Of a stretch of DNA of 64,000 nucleotides, positions 37,327 to 45,440 are shown one piece after another. Origin of the DNA: Pseudomonas nitroreducens (GTDB taxonomy: Bacteria; Pseudomonadota; Gammaproteobacteria; Pseudomonadales; Pseudomonadaceae); the NCBI RefSeq assembly GCF_014204515.1, contig NZ_JACHLI010000008.1:124001-188000 (forward strand). Direction: 5' to 3'. Within the stretch, counting starts at the first letter, position 1, and every line of letters begins with the position of its first letter. The notes under the pieces are model-generated. The model was not told where the DNA came from, made no database searches, and was given only the letters and a program-made list of their open reading frames with translations. A program made the position numbers and the translations under genes.

Positions 37327-38475
37327 TCAGCTCGCCGAGGCAGCCTTGGGCAGGATGTCGTTGGCGACCATCTCGCCGAACGGGCTGACGTAGCCACGCG
37401 CCTGCGGCTGCTGGGGCTGGGCCAGGTCCAGGTGCGGGAAGAGCAGTTCGGCCACCCGGTAGGACTCTTCCAGGTGCGGGTAGCCGGAGAAGATGAAGGT
37501 GTCGATGCCCAGGTCCGCGTACTCCTTCACGCGAGCCGCCACGGTCGGGCCGTCGCCCACCAGCGCGGTACCGGCGCCGCCGCGCACCAGGCCGACGCCG
37601 GCCCAGAGGTTGGGGCTGACTTCCAGCTTGTCCTTGCTGCCGCCGTGCAGGGCGGCCATGCGTTGCTGGCCGACGGAGTCGAAGCGCGCCAGCGAAGCCT
37701 GGGCGCGGTCGATGGTGTCCTGGTCCAGGTGGGAGATCAGGCGGTCAGCGGCCTGCCAGGCTTCGTCGTTGGTCTCGCGGACGATCACGTGCAGGCGGAT
37801 GCCGAAGCGCACGCTGCGACCCTGCTTGGCGGCCTTCTCGCGCACCTGGGCGATCTTCTCGGCGACGGCGGCCGGCGGCTCGCCCCAGGTCAGGTACAGC
37901 TCGACCTGTTCGGCGGCGAGGTCCTGGGCGGCGTCGGAGGAGCCACCGAAATACAGCGGCGGACGCGGCTGCTGGATCGGCGGATAGAGCAGCTTGGCAC
38001 CCTTCACCTGCAGGTGCTTGCCGTCGTAGTCGACGGTCTCGCCTTCCAGCACGCGGCGCCAGATACGGGTGAACTCCACCGACGCTTCGTAGCGCTCGGC
38101 GTGGCTCAGGTGCAGGCCGTCGCCGGCCAGTTCGTCCGGGTCGCCGCCGGTCACCAGGTTGAACAGCGCACGGCCATTGGACAGGCGATCAAGGGTGGCG
38201 GCCTGGCGGGCGGCCACGGTCGGGGAAATGATGCCCGGGCGCAGGGCGACCAGGAACTTCAGGCGCTGGGTCACCGGGATCAGCGAGGCGGCGACCAGCC
38301 AGGAGTCCTCGCAGGAGCGGCCGGTGGGGATCAGCACGCCGCCGAAACCGAGACGGTCGGCAGCCTGGGCGACCTGTTGCAGATAACCGTGGTCCACGGC
38401 GCGGGCGCCTTCGGCGGTGCCCAGGTAGTGGCCGTCGCCGTGGGTCGGCAGGAACCAGAAGATGTTCAGACTCAT
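37327..38475 (-). CDS. ssuD: FMNH2-dependent alkanesulfonate monooxygenase
   Basis: The 382-residue protein is of the bacterial luciferase-like family and begins MSLNIFWFLPTHGDGHYLGT, nearly identical to known SsuD proteins. Conserved active-site regions visible include the Cys/His region GRSCEDSWLVAASLIP, LVTGGDPDELAGDGLHLSHAERYEAS and the flexible-loop Arg region LVRGGAGTALVGDGPTVAARVKEY. It cleaves the C-S bond of alkanesulfonates using FMNH2 from SsuE and O2, releasing sulfite and an aldehyde. Confidence 0.96.
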   Translation of the reverse strand: MSLNIFWFLPTHGDGHYLGTAEGARAVDHGYLQQVAQAADRLGFGGVLIPTGRSCEDSWLVAASLIPVTQRLKFLVALRPGIISPTVAARQAATLDRLSNGRALFNLVTGGDPDELAGDGLHLSHAERYEASVEFTRIWRRVLEGETVDYDGKHLQVKGAKLLYPPIQQPRPPLYFGGSSDAAQDLAAEQVELYLTWGEPPAAVAEKIAQVREKAAKQGRSVRFGIRLHVIVRETNDEAWQAADRLISHLDQDTIDRAQASLARFDSVGQQRMAALHGGSKDKLEVSPNLWAGVGLVRGGAGTALVGDGPTVAARVKEYADLGIDTFIFSGYPHLEESYRVAELLFPHLDLAQPQQPQARGYVSPFGEMVANDILPKAASAS

Positions 38476-38557
38476 CGCAGTAACTCCAGATAAGCGCGCC
38501 GGCGTGGCGTAGCCGCGCGATGATGGGATTCGGGTGTACGTCGTGCTGCTGTTCTTC

Positions 38558-38639
38558 GTAGGAGCGGACTCCGTCCGCGATGTGCCACCGGCCAGCTCGG
38601 AGCTGTCGGAAATCGATCGCGGACGAAGTCCGCTCCTAC
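38558..38639. repeat. REPIN, GTAGGAGCGGACTCC family, in the ssuA-ssuD gap
   Basis: Forward copy beginning at 38558 and reverse copy ending at 38639. The element ends 7 bp before the ssuA stop codon, inside the ssu gene cluster. Confidence 0.85.
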
Positions 38640-38646
38640 GCGAGGT

Positions 38647-39612
38647 TCATTGGGCGGTAGCGACCTTGGCCGGCGCCGTCCACACCACGTCCTTGATGCT
38701 CAGCTGCTTGGGAATCAGCTTCAGCTGGGTGAAGGTGTCGGCGATCTTCTGCTGCGCGGCGGTGACTTCCGGGGTGATCGGCTGGGCACCGTAGCCCTGG
38801 CGTTTCACCGCGGTGAAGGTGATGTCCGCCGGCAGGCCGAGCAGCGGCGCGACCTGGTCGGTGACCTGCTGCGGGTTCTGCTGCGACCACTCGCCCACCG
38901 AGCGCACTTCGTCGATCAGGGTGGTGATCACCTGCGGGTGGTTGTTCGCATAGGGGCGGGTCGCCAGGTAGAACTGGTGGTTATCCACAAGGCCGCTGCC
39001 ATCCACCAGGGTGCGGGCGGAGAGCTGCTTCTCGGCGGCGGCCTGGTACGGGTCCCAGATCACCCAGGCATCCACGCTGCCGCGCTCGAAGGCGGCGCGG
39101 GCGTCGGCCGGCGGCAGGTACACGGGCTGGATGTCGCTGTATTTCAGGCCGGCCTTCTCCAGGGCGCGCACCAGCAGGTAGTGCACGTTGGAGCCCTTGT
39201 TCAGGGCGACCTTCTTGCCCTTGAGCTCGGCGACGGATTTGATCGGCGAATCTTTCGGCAGGAGGATCGCCTCGCTGGTCGGCGCCGGCGGTTCGTGAGC
39301 GACGTAGACCAGATCGGCACCAGCGGCCTGGGCGAACACCGGCGGGGTTTCGCCGGTGACGCCGAAGTCGATGCTGCCGACATTCAGGCCTTCGAGCAGC
39401 TGCGGGCCGCCGGGGAATTCGGTCCATTGCACCTTGACGCCCTGCTCGGCCAGGCGCTTCTCCAGCGTGCCACGGGCCTTGAGCAGCACCAGGGTGCCGT
39501 ACTTCTGGTAGCCGATACGCAGGGTACCGGGTTGTTCGTCTGCCTGGGCGTTGTAGGACAGGGCTGCGATCAGCAGGGCCGCCAGTCCACTACGCAAAGT
39601 GAGGGTCCGCAT
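38647..39612 (-). CDS. ssuA: Aliphatic sulfonate-binding periplasmic protein
   Basis: The product is 321 residues with a signal peptide (about 1-24, cleavage after AQA). The NMT1/SsuA-type binding fold shows LRIGYQKYGTLVLLKARGTLEKRL, VQWTEFPGGPQLLEGLNVGSIDFGVTGETPPVFAQ, and LKGKKVALNKGSNVHYLLVRALEKAGL. It delivers sulfonates to SsuCB. The gap to the next gene ssuD (171 bp) contains a REPIN that may let the ssuA message be more abundant than the distal part. Confidence 0.94.
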   Translation of the reverse strand: MRTLTLRSGLAALLIAALSYNAQADEQPGTLRIGYQKYGTLVLLKARGTLEKRLAEQGVKVQWTEFPGGPQLLEGLNVGSIDFGVTGETPPVFAQAAGADLVYVAHEPPAPTSEAILLPKDSPIKSVAELKGKKVALNKGSNVHYLLVRALEKAGLKYSDIQPVYLPPADARAAFERGSVDAWVIWDPYQAAAEKQLSARTLVDGSGLVDNHQFYLATRPYANNHPQVITTLIDEVRSVGEWSQQNPQQVTDQVAPLLGLPADITFTAVKRQGYGAQPITPEVTAAQQKIADTFTQLKLIPKQLSIKDVVWTAPAKVATAQ

Positions 39613-39777
39613 GGGAGTGCTCCTTTATCGAGTGTGCTTGCCGGACCTGCGGTCCCGTTGTCGGGACGGTGAGGGCCTTTCATGTTGTTCAAGAGTCGCC
39701 ACCTGCCCGATCGGGGCTCAGCCTGCGCTCTTGCTTTTACCTGTAGCTTGCAGCCTGTCGCCTGCAGCCGCTCTTCT

Positions 39778-40371
39778 TCAAATGCTCCAGCGGGCGTTGA
39801 TCAGCCGTTCGTTGAGCAGGTTCGGGTCGATGGGTTTCGGTCGGCGCGCGAGGGCGCCGTGGAACTGTTCCAGGGATTCCAGCAGTCGATGTTCGAGGGT
39901 CGACTCCAGGCGCGCCGGGGTATTGCCCTCGGGGTATTGCACCTGGCTCTCCTCGGCGAACACACCGTGCAGGGTTTCCTGGGCCTTCAACGCGGCGAGG
40001 ACCGGCTTGAGCGCGTAGTCCACCGCCAGCATGTGAGCGTTGCTGCCGCCGGTGGCCAGGGGCAGCACCACCTTGTGCGCCAGCGCCCGCTCCGGCAGCA
40101 GGTCGAGGATGACCTTCAGCGCACCGGCGATGGACGCCTTGTACACCGGGGTGGAAATCACCAGGCCGTCGGCGCGCAGCACCTGTTCGATCAGCTCGAC
40201 CACCCGCGGGCTGTCGAAGCGCGCATGCAGCAGGTCTTCCGCCGGGAAGTCGTGCACGCTGTAGGAGCGCACCTCGGCGCCGTGGGCGTGCAGCCAGCTC
40301 CGCGCGATGTCCAGCAGGACACCGGAGCGGGAACGCTGGCTGGGGCTGCCGGCAAGGGTGACTACATACAT
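39778..40371 (-). CDS. ssuE: NADPH-dependent FMN reductase SsuE
   Basis: The product has 197 residues and begins MYVVTLAGSPSQRSRSGVLLD, the FMN-binding loop of SsuE/NQR flavodoxin-like reductases. It continues with the LVISTPVYKASIAGALKVILDLLPERAL dimer and FMN segment. It supplies FMNH2 to SsuD. The ATG at 40371 is chosen since AAGGA lies 9 bases upstream and E. coli SsuE starts at the same point; an in-frame GTG at 40377 is an alternative. It is the first gene of ssuEADCBF. Confidence 0.93.
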   Translation of the reverse strand: MYVVTLAGSPSQRSRSGVLLDIARSWLHAHGAEVRSYSVHDFPAEDLLHARFDSPRVVELIEQVLRADGLVISTPVYKASIAGALKVILDLLPERALAHKVVLPLATGGSNAHMLAVDYALKPVLAALKAQETLHGVFAEESQVQYPEGNTPARLESTLEHRLLESLEQFHGALARRPKPIDPNLLNERLINARWSI

Positions 40372-40459
40372 CTGCACATTTCCTTATAACGATCAGGACG
40401 CTTCTGATAGCGACCTGCTAACCAATGTGCATAGACCTTAACAGCCCTTCGTATATTCC

Positions 40460-40476
40460 AATAAATGGTATTTATT
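40460..40476 (-). promoter_or_regulatory. AT-rich palindrome upstream of ssuE
   Basis: AATAAAT-GGT-ATTTATT is a perfect 7-3-7 inverted repeat about 90 bp before ssuE, in an AT-rich stretch (about 40430-40495). It is a plausible operator or activator site for sulfur-starvation control (CysB or an Ssu regulator). The factor is not identified. Confidence 0.45.
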
Positions 40477-40504
40477 CATTTAGTTATGCGATTTGGTTTT
40501 TACT

Positions 40505-40528
40505 GTAGGAGCGAGCTTGCTCGCGAAC
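40505..40528. repeat. Single REP, GTAGGAGCGAGCTTGCTCG family
   Basis: One forward copy without a partner copy nearby, just upstream of the palindromic element at 40546. Confidence 0.8.
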
Positions 40529-40545
40529 CTTTTCAGGCGGGGCTC

Positions 40546-40631
40546 GTAGGATGGGTGGAGCGCAGCGATACCCATGCTGCCAGCCGGCGCGCTCGGATCG
40601 ATGGGTATCGCTACGCTCCACGCCATCCTAC
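40546..40631. repeat. REPIN-like inverted repeat, GTAGGATGGGTGGAGC family
   Basis: Left arm GTAGGATGGGTGGAGCGCAG followed by CGATACCCAT; right arm GATGGGTATCGCTACGCTCC followed by ACGCCATCCTAC. It lies between the second sulfonate ABC gene cluster and ssuE. A second copy is at 62406-62487. Confidence 0.85.
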
Positions 40632-40644
40632 GCAGAGCGAAGGC

Positions 40645-41397
40645 TCAAATGACGTGGGACTGGTGCAGCTCGGTCAGCGCTTCGCCGCGCAGGAAGGCCA
40701 GCTCCACGGCGCGACGGTCACGCGGGCGCGGCAGCGGCACGGGGAATTCGCGGCGCAGGCGGCTGGGTGTGCCGCCCAGCAGCAGGACGCGATCGCTGAG
40801 GTAGAAGGCTTCGTCGAGGTCGTGGGTGACCAGCAGGATGCTGATGTCGTATTCCAGCGCCAGTTGCTGGATCAGGTCCTGCAGGCGGATGCGGGTGAAG
40901 GCGTCCACCGCGCTGAAGGGCTCATCCAGCAGCAGCACCTGCGGCCGGCCATAGAGGCCACGGGCGATGGCCGCGCGTTGGGCCATGCCACCGGAGAGCT
41001 GCTTGGGCAGCAGCTCGCCCTTGCCTTCCAGCCCCACGTCGCGCAACAGGTGCTCGATGCGCTGGTCGTCGGCCAGCCAGCCGTCGGCGAAGCCGATGTT
41101 CTGTGCGACGGTCAGCCAGGGCAGCAGGCGCGGCTCCTGGAACACCACGCCGATGCCACCGCCGCCCCGACCGCTGTCACCATCCGGGCCGAAGCCGAGC
41201 AGCGGGTTGCGCTCCAGCGAGCCGGCGAACTCATCGTCCAGCCCGGCGGCAATGCGCAGCAGGGTACTTTTTCCACAACCACTGGGACCCAGCAGGCTGA
41301 CCACTTCGCCCGGCGCCAGGCTCAGGCTGACGTCGTCCAGCACGCGCACGCCGGAGAAGCTCTTGCGGATATCGCGCAGTTGCAGCAAGGCGCTCAT
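40645..41397 (-). CDS. Second sulfonate/nitrate-type ABC transporter, ATPase subunit
   Basis: The product has 250 residues with Walker A LGPSGCGKST (about 37-46), Q-loop VVFQEPRLLPWLTV, signature QLSGGMAQRAAIARGL, Walker B VLLLDEPFSAVD and H-loop LVTHDLDEAFYLSD. It belongs to the SsuB/TauB family but differs from SsuB by a Gly-rich insertion (DGDSGRGGGGIG) before the Q-loop. The start overlaps the permease stop by 4 bp. The set ATPase-permease-binding protein followed upstream by lsfA matches a sulfonate-linked cluster next to ssu in P. aeruginosa. Confidence 0.9.
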   Translation of the reverse strand: MSALLQLRDIRKSFSGVRVLDDVSLSLAPGEVVSLLGPSGCGKSTLLRIAAGLDDEFAGSLERNPLLGFGPDGDSGRGGGGIGVVFQEPRLLPWLTVAQNIGFADGWLADDQRIEHLLRDVGLEGKGELLPKQLSGGMAQRAAIARGLYGRPQVLLLDEPFSAVDAFTRIRLQDLIQQLALEYDISILLVTHDLDEAFYLSDRVLLLGGTPSRLRREFPVPLPRPRDRRAVELAFLRGEALTELHQSHVI

Positions 41398-42212
41398 GGA
41401 GCCTCTCCCAGGAAGGTATCGCGCCAGGCCAGCGCACGCTGCTCCAGCGCCTTGAGCAGGCTGTCGCTGAGCTTGCCGAGCACCGCCAGCACCAGGATGG
41501 CGGCAATGACGATGTCCGGACGCGAGGTCTCCCGGCCGTCGCTGAGCAGGTAGCCCAGGCCACGGGTGGCGGCGATCAGTTCGGCGGCGACGAGGAACAT
41601 CCAGCTCAGGCTCAGCGCGCCGCGCAGACCGGTGAACAGGCTCGGCAGCGCCGCCGGCAGGAGGATGCGCCGCACCAGAGCGAAGGGCGACAGGTGATAC
41701 AGCCGGCCCAGTTCCACCCACTTGCGGTCGACGTTGCGCACGCCAGCCACCAGCGACAGGTAAACGGGGAAGAAGGCGCCAAGGGCGATCAGCACGATCT
41801 TCGGGGTTTCGTCGATGCCCAGCCAGAGCAGCAGCAAGGGCACCCAGGCCAGGCTGGGAATGGCCCGCAGCGCCTGGAAGGTAGGCTCCAGATAAGCCTC
41901 GGCGCGCTGGCTGAGGCCGACCCAGGTGCCGATCAGCACCGCGGCCGCCGCGCCGATGAAGAAGCCGGCGGCGACCCGCGCCAGGCTCGCGGCAACATGC
42001 TTCCAGAGCTCGCCCTGAGCCAGTTGCCAGAGCGTCAGCGCGACACTGCTGGGCGCCGGCATCTGATGTTCGGCCAACCAGCCGACGCGCACTGACAACT
42101 CCAGCGCGCCGCACAGCAACAGCGGCACCAGCCAGGCGCGCCAGCTCAGCCGTGGCCAGCGCAGTTTCACTGTGCGGCGCTGGCGGGCCAGACGCAGGCT
42201 CTGGGTGGGCAT
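41394..42212 (-). CDS. Second sulfonate-type ABC transporter, permease subunit
   Basis: The product has 272 residues with about six membrane helices after a basic N terminus (RLARQRRTVKLRWPRL). The inner loop LGRLYHLSPFALVRRILLPAALPSLFTGLRGALSLSWMFLVAAELIAA is the SsuC/TauC-type EAA region. It should pair with the ATPase encoded immediately downstream and the binding protein encoded 3 bp upstream. Confidence 0.9.
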   Translation of the reverse strand: MPTQSLRLARQRRTVKLRWPRLSWRAWLVPLLLCGALELSVRVGWLAEHQMPAPSSVALTLWQLAQGELWKHVAASLARVAAGFFIGAAAAVLIGTWVGLSQRAEAYLEPTFQALRAIPSLAWVPLLLLWLGIDETPKIVLIALGAFFPVYLSLVAGVRNVDRKWVELGRLYHLSPFALVRRILLPAALPSLFTGLRGALSLSWMFLVAAELIAATRGLGYLLSDGRETSRPDIVIAAILVLAVLGKLSDSLLKALEQRALAWRDTFLGEAP

Positions 42213-42215
42213 GGA

Positions 42216-43232
42216 TTATTGCTCCGCCTTGGCAACAGCACCGGCCTTGCCCATCACTTCACCGGCCAGTTGCGGCGCGATCAGCTGATCGACCACGGCG
42301 GTGACATCGGTCCCCGGACGCACCAGTTGCTCGTCCAGCAGGATCGGCGCGGCGGCCTTCAGCGCGGCAACCTGCTCGGCTCCCGGCAGCGGCTTGCTGA
42401 AGTCGGTGCGCGAGAGTTGCAACTTCGCCACTTCCAGCGGCAGCTTGGCTTCCTCAGCGAGCAGCTTGGCGGTTTCTTCCGGGTGCGCCACGGCCCACTG
42501 GCGCGCCTCTTCATAGGCGGCGATGACCTGCTTGATCAGCTCCGGCTGCTCCTTCTCGAATTTCTCGGTGACGCTGAGTACGCCGTAGCTGTTGAAGTCG
42601 ACGTTGCGGTAAAGCAGACGCGAGCCGGCCTGCAGCTCGCTGGCGGCCATGTGCGGATCGAGGCCGGCCCAGGCGTCCACCCTGCCCTGCTCCAGCGCGG
42701 CGCGGCCGTCCGGATGCTGCAGGTGGACGATCTCTACGTCGTTCTTGTCCAGCCCGGCCTGTTGCAGGCTGCGCAGCAGGAACAGGTAGGGGTCGGTGCC
42801 CTTGGTGGCGGCGATCTTCTTGCCCTTGAGGTCCGCAACGGACTTCAGCGGCGAATCCTTGGGCACCACCAGCGCGGTCCACTCCGGGCGGCTGGCGATG
42901 TACACGGTCTTCAGCGGGCTGCCGTTGGCGCGGCTGAGCACGGCAGCCAACCCCGCCGTGGAGGCAAAGTCGGTGCTGCCGGCATTGAGGTATTCCAGCG
43001 AGCGGTTGCTGCCCTGGCTGAACACCCAGCGCACCTGCGTGCCCTGCGGCTTGAGGGCTTTTTCGAGATAGCCGAAATGCTTGAGTACCAGGCTGGTGGG
43101 CGCGTAGTAGGCGTAGTCCAGGCGCACTTCTTTCGGTGCGTCTGCGGCTTGGGCGGGGCTGTTGTAGGCGCCGATCGGCAGGCTCGCGAGAAGAGCGACG
43201 GCCAGGCTGCGGCGCCAGGTGGAATGACCCAT
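42216..43232 (-). CDS. Sulfonate-type ABC substrate-binding protein
   Basis: The product is 338 residues with a signal peptide (about 1-29, cleavage after AQA). The fold resembles SsuA: VRLDYAYYAPTSLVLKHFGYLEKAL, VFSQGSNRSLEYLNAGSTDFASTAG, LKGKKIAATKGTDPYLFLLRSLQQAGL and DAWAGLDPHMAASELQAG. It is clearly paralogous in pattern to the ssuA product but binds an unknown sulfonate or sulfate ester. It is transcribed with the permease and ATPase genes. Confidence 0.9.
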   Translation of the reverse strand: MGHSTWRRSLAVALLASLPIGAYNSPAQAADAPKEVRLDYAYYAPTSLVLKHFGYLEKALKPQGTQVRWVFSQGSNRSLEYLNAGSTDFASTAGLAAVLSRANGSPLKTVYIASRPEWTALVVPKDSPLKSVADLKGKKIAATKGTDPYLFLLRSLQQAGLDKNDVEIVHLQHPDGRAALEQGRVDAWAGLDPHMAASELQAGSRLLYRNVDFNSYGVLSVTEKFEKEQPELIKQVIAAYEEARQWAVAHPEETAKLLAEEAKLPLEVAKLQLSRTDFSKPLPGAEQVAALKAAAPILLDEQLVRPGTDVTAVVDQLIAPQLAGEVMGKAGAVAKAEQ

Positions 43233-43337
43233 GGTCGTTCTCCTTGGCGTGGGCTTGCGTCTTCTTCCCGTTTGGCGGGCAAGTCAGGACAGGGATACAG
43301 CGAATAAAAAAGCGCGGCGTGGTCCGCGCATGAAGGA

Positions 43338-43363
43338 TAAAAAATGGGCCGGCGAACCGGCCC
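43338..43363 (-). terminator. Intrinsic terminator of lsfA
   Basis: On the minus strand GGGCCGG-TTCG-CCGGCCC is followed by ATTTTTT. It lies 54 bp after the lsfA stop codon and separates it from the second sulfonate ABC cluster. Confidence 0.85.
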
Positions 43364-43417
43364 TATTTCCGCTCGAGGTTTGCTCGTGCAGTGACTCCCC
43401 GGATGGGGGGCGGAGAG

Positions 43418-44056
<639 letters not shown>

Positions 44057-44350
44057 GGGGTCTCTCCTTGTTCGTGTTGGTAGCCACTATGCACAAGGTC
44101 TTTACGCATTAAAAAGAATATATTTTGATTTTCTTATAACCAAAAACAACAATCTTTCTTGACCCTGTTCGACGACGACCGTCGCCGGACACTGAGCATA
44201 GACAAGCTTCAGCCAACGCCCGGAAGACACGGTGTTTCATCCATGAGACAAACCCTCACCGTTCGTCGCCATCCGCCTGTAGCCCCTGTACGGCGGGGCT
44301 TTGCGGCATACACTCGGATGAATTAATCCTTTTGTTCGGGAGGTCAGCAT
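44057..44350. promoter_or_regulatory. Divergent promoter region of lsfA and the DUF6316 gene
   Basis: The part next to lsfA (about 44100-44160) is AT-rich, with AAAAAGAATATATTTTG and TTCTTATAACC, in contrast to the flanking DNA. It is likely the sulfur-regulated lsfA promoter. No specific operator could be assigned. No gene is seen in the interval. Confidence 0.45.
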
Positions 44351-44560
44351 ATGTTGGGACAACGCGTCGGCGACGGCCAGGCGGCCACCCATTACCGCAG
44401 CGACCGGATCAGTTCGGTCAACGGCCAGTACTTCTTCTCCACCCGCGAGGGAACCCTGGAAGGTCCCTACTTCACCCGCTTCGATGCCGAACGCGAAATC
44501 GTCCAGTACATCAGCCGCATGCAGCAGGCGGCGGGATTGATGGCGCGCGTGACGCAGTGA
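44351..44560 (+). CDS. DUF6316 family small protein
   Basis: This 69-residue soluble protein carries HYRSDRISSVNGQYFFSTREGTLEGPYFTRFDAEREIVQYI, a pattern seen in short Pseudomonas proteins of DUF6316. It looks like a small beta-rich domain followed by a helix, and its function is unknown. A GGGAGG site lies 6 bases before the ATG. It has its own terminator. Confidence 0.8.
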   Translation: MLGQRVGDGQAATHYRSDRISSVNGQYFFSTREGTLEGPYFTRFDAEREIVQYISRMQQAAGLMARVTQ

Positions 44561-44585
44561 TCACCGGCTGATCTAGTGCAAACGA

Positions 44586-44612
44586 AAAACCCCGGCCTGG
44601 TGCCGGGGTTTT
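44586..44612 (+). terminator. Intrinsic terminator, DUF6316 gene and possibly higA
   Basis: A perfect 11-bp inverted repeat AAAACCCCGGC / GCCGGGGTTTT followed by CTTTT. The A-run on the other arm makes it functional on both strands, so it may also end the convergent higBA transcript. Confidence 0.85.
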
Positions 44613-44642
44613 CTTTTGTCCGCGACGGACAATCATCGCGAC

Positions 44643-44930
44643 TCAGGCAATGCTCGCCAGGCGGCCGATGTGTGGCTGCTCACGATGCTGGGCCTGCCAC
44701 AGATCGTAATCCGCCTGTACGCCAAGCCAGGTGCGTGCGCTGCCAATACCAGCCAGCTCCAGCCGCCAGGCCAGATCAGGGCTGATCGGGGCATGACCAT
44801 GCAGCACGCGTGACAGGGTTTCTCGCGCATATCCCAGGTGTCGGGCCAACGCGGCCACGCTCAACCCCAGTTCGGGGAGCACGTCCTCCAGAAGCGTTTC
44901 ACCTGGATGTGGGGGATTGGCCATGGCCAT
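44643..44930 (-). CDS. higA: HigA-type antitoxin (XRE family)
   Basis: This 95-residue protein begins MAMANPPHPGETLLEDVLPELGLSVAALARHLGYARETLSRVLHG, the HigA/VapI helix-turn-helix signature (HPGE.L.E.L..LG.S...LA..LG..R..LS...). The Trp-containing C-terminal helix WLGVQADYDLWQAQ follows. It should neutralise the HigB-type toxin and repress the operon. It is the second gene, 31 bp after the toxin gene, with a GAGGAGG ribosome site. Confidence 0.9.
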   Translation of the reverse strand: MAMANPPHPGETLLEDVLPELGLSVAALARHLGYARETLSRVLHGHAPISPDLAWRLELAGIGSARTWLGVQADYDLWQAQHREQPHIGRLASIA

Positions 44931-44961
44931 GAATGCGCCCTCCTCTCAGGAGCCGGTAGTT

Positions 44962-45240
44962 TCAGTGGTAGTCCAGATAGTCGACCAGCTCCACGTCGCT
45001 ACCCAGGAAGCGAAAGATCATCCGCCAGTTGCCACTGACGGTCAGCGACCAGAAGCCATCCAGTGATCCCTTCAACGGGTGCAGTCGCCAACCGGGAATA
45101 GCCACATCAGCAGGACTTGCGGCGTTGTTCAGGAACGGCAGCATGCGCGCCAGGCGGCGAGCATGGTCGGAGCGAATCCCGCGGGTCGTACCCGTTTCGT
45201 AGAAGGCCTGCAGGCCCTTGTGGCGGAAACTGATGATCAT
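44962..45240 (-). CDS. higB: HigB/RelE-type toxin
   Basis: A 92-residue HigB-family protein with MIISFRHKGLQAFYETGTTRGI, ARRLARMLPFLNNAASPADVAIPGWRLHPLKG and SLTVSGNWRMIFRFLGSDVELVDYLDYH, the standard HigB pattern. HigB enzymes cleave mRNA on the ribosome. The start at 45240 fits the family; a 10-residue upstream extension is rejected. Toxin-first order with antitoxin downstream is the usual HigBA arrangement. Confidence 0.9.
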   Translation of the reverse strand: MIISFRHKGLQAFYETGTTRGIRSDHARRLARMLPFLNNAASPADVAIPGWRLHPLKGSLDGFWSLTVSGNWRMIFRFLGSDVELVDYLDYH

Positions 45241-45341
45241 CACCAGAGTGTGATGAAAAACATCACGCATTAGCGATCATACCATTCCCGCCTCGGATGT
45301 CGACCAAGCCGCATGGCTTGCGGGAAACGTCCGCCAAAGAA

Positions 45342-45367
45342 AACCCCCGGCGTCACCGCCGGGGGTT
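45342..45367 (-). terminator. Intrinsic terminator downstream of the thiolase gene
   Basis: Inverted repeat AACCCCCGGCG / CGCCGGGGGTT with a 4-base loop; on the minus strand it is followed by TTCTTTGG. It lies 74 bp after the thiolase stop and before higB. Confidence 0.75.
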
Positions 45368-45440
45368 CTTCAATGCCGGGCCGCTTGCGTGGAGCAGCCG
45401 GCGCTGACCGGGCAAGGGCGTGCGCCCTCGCCCGTGGTGC

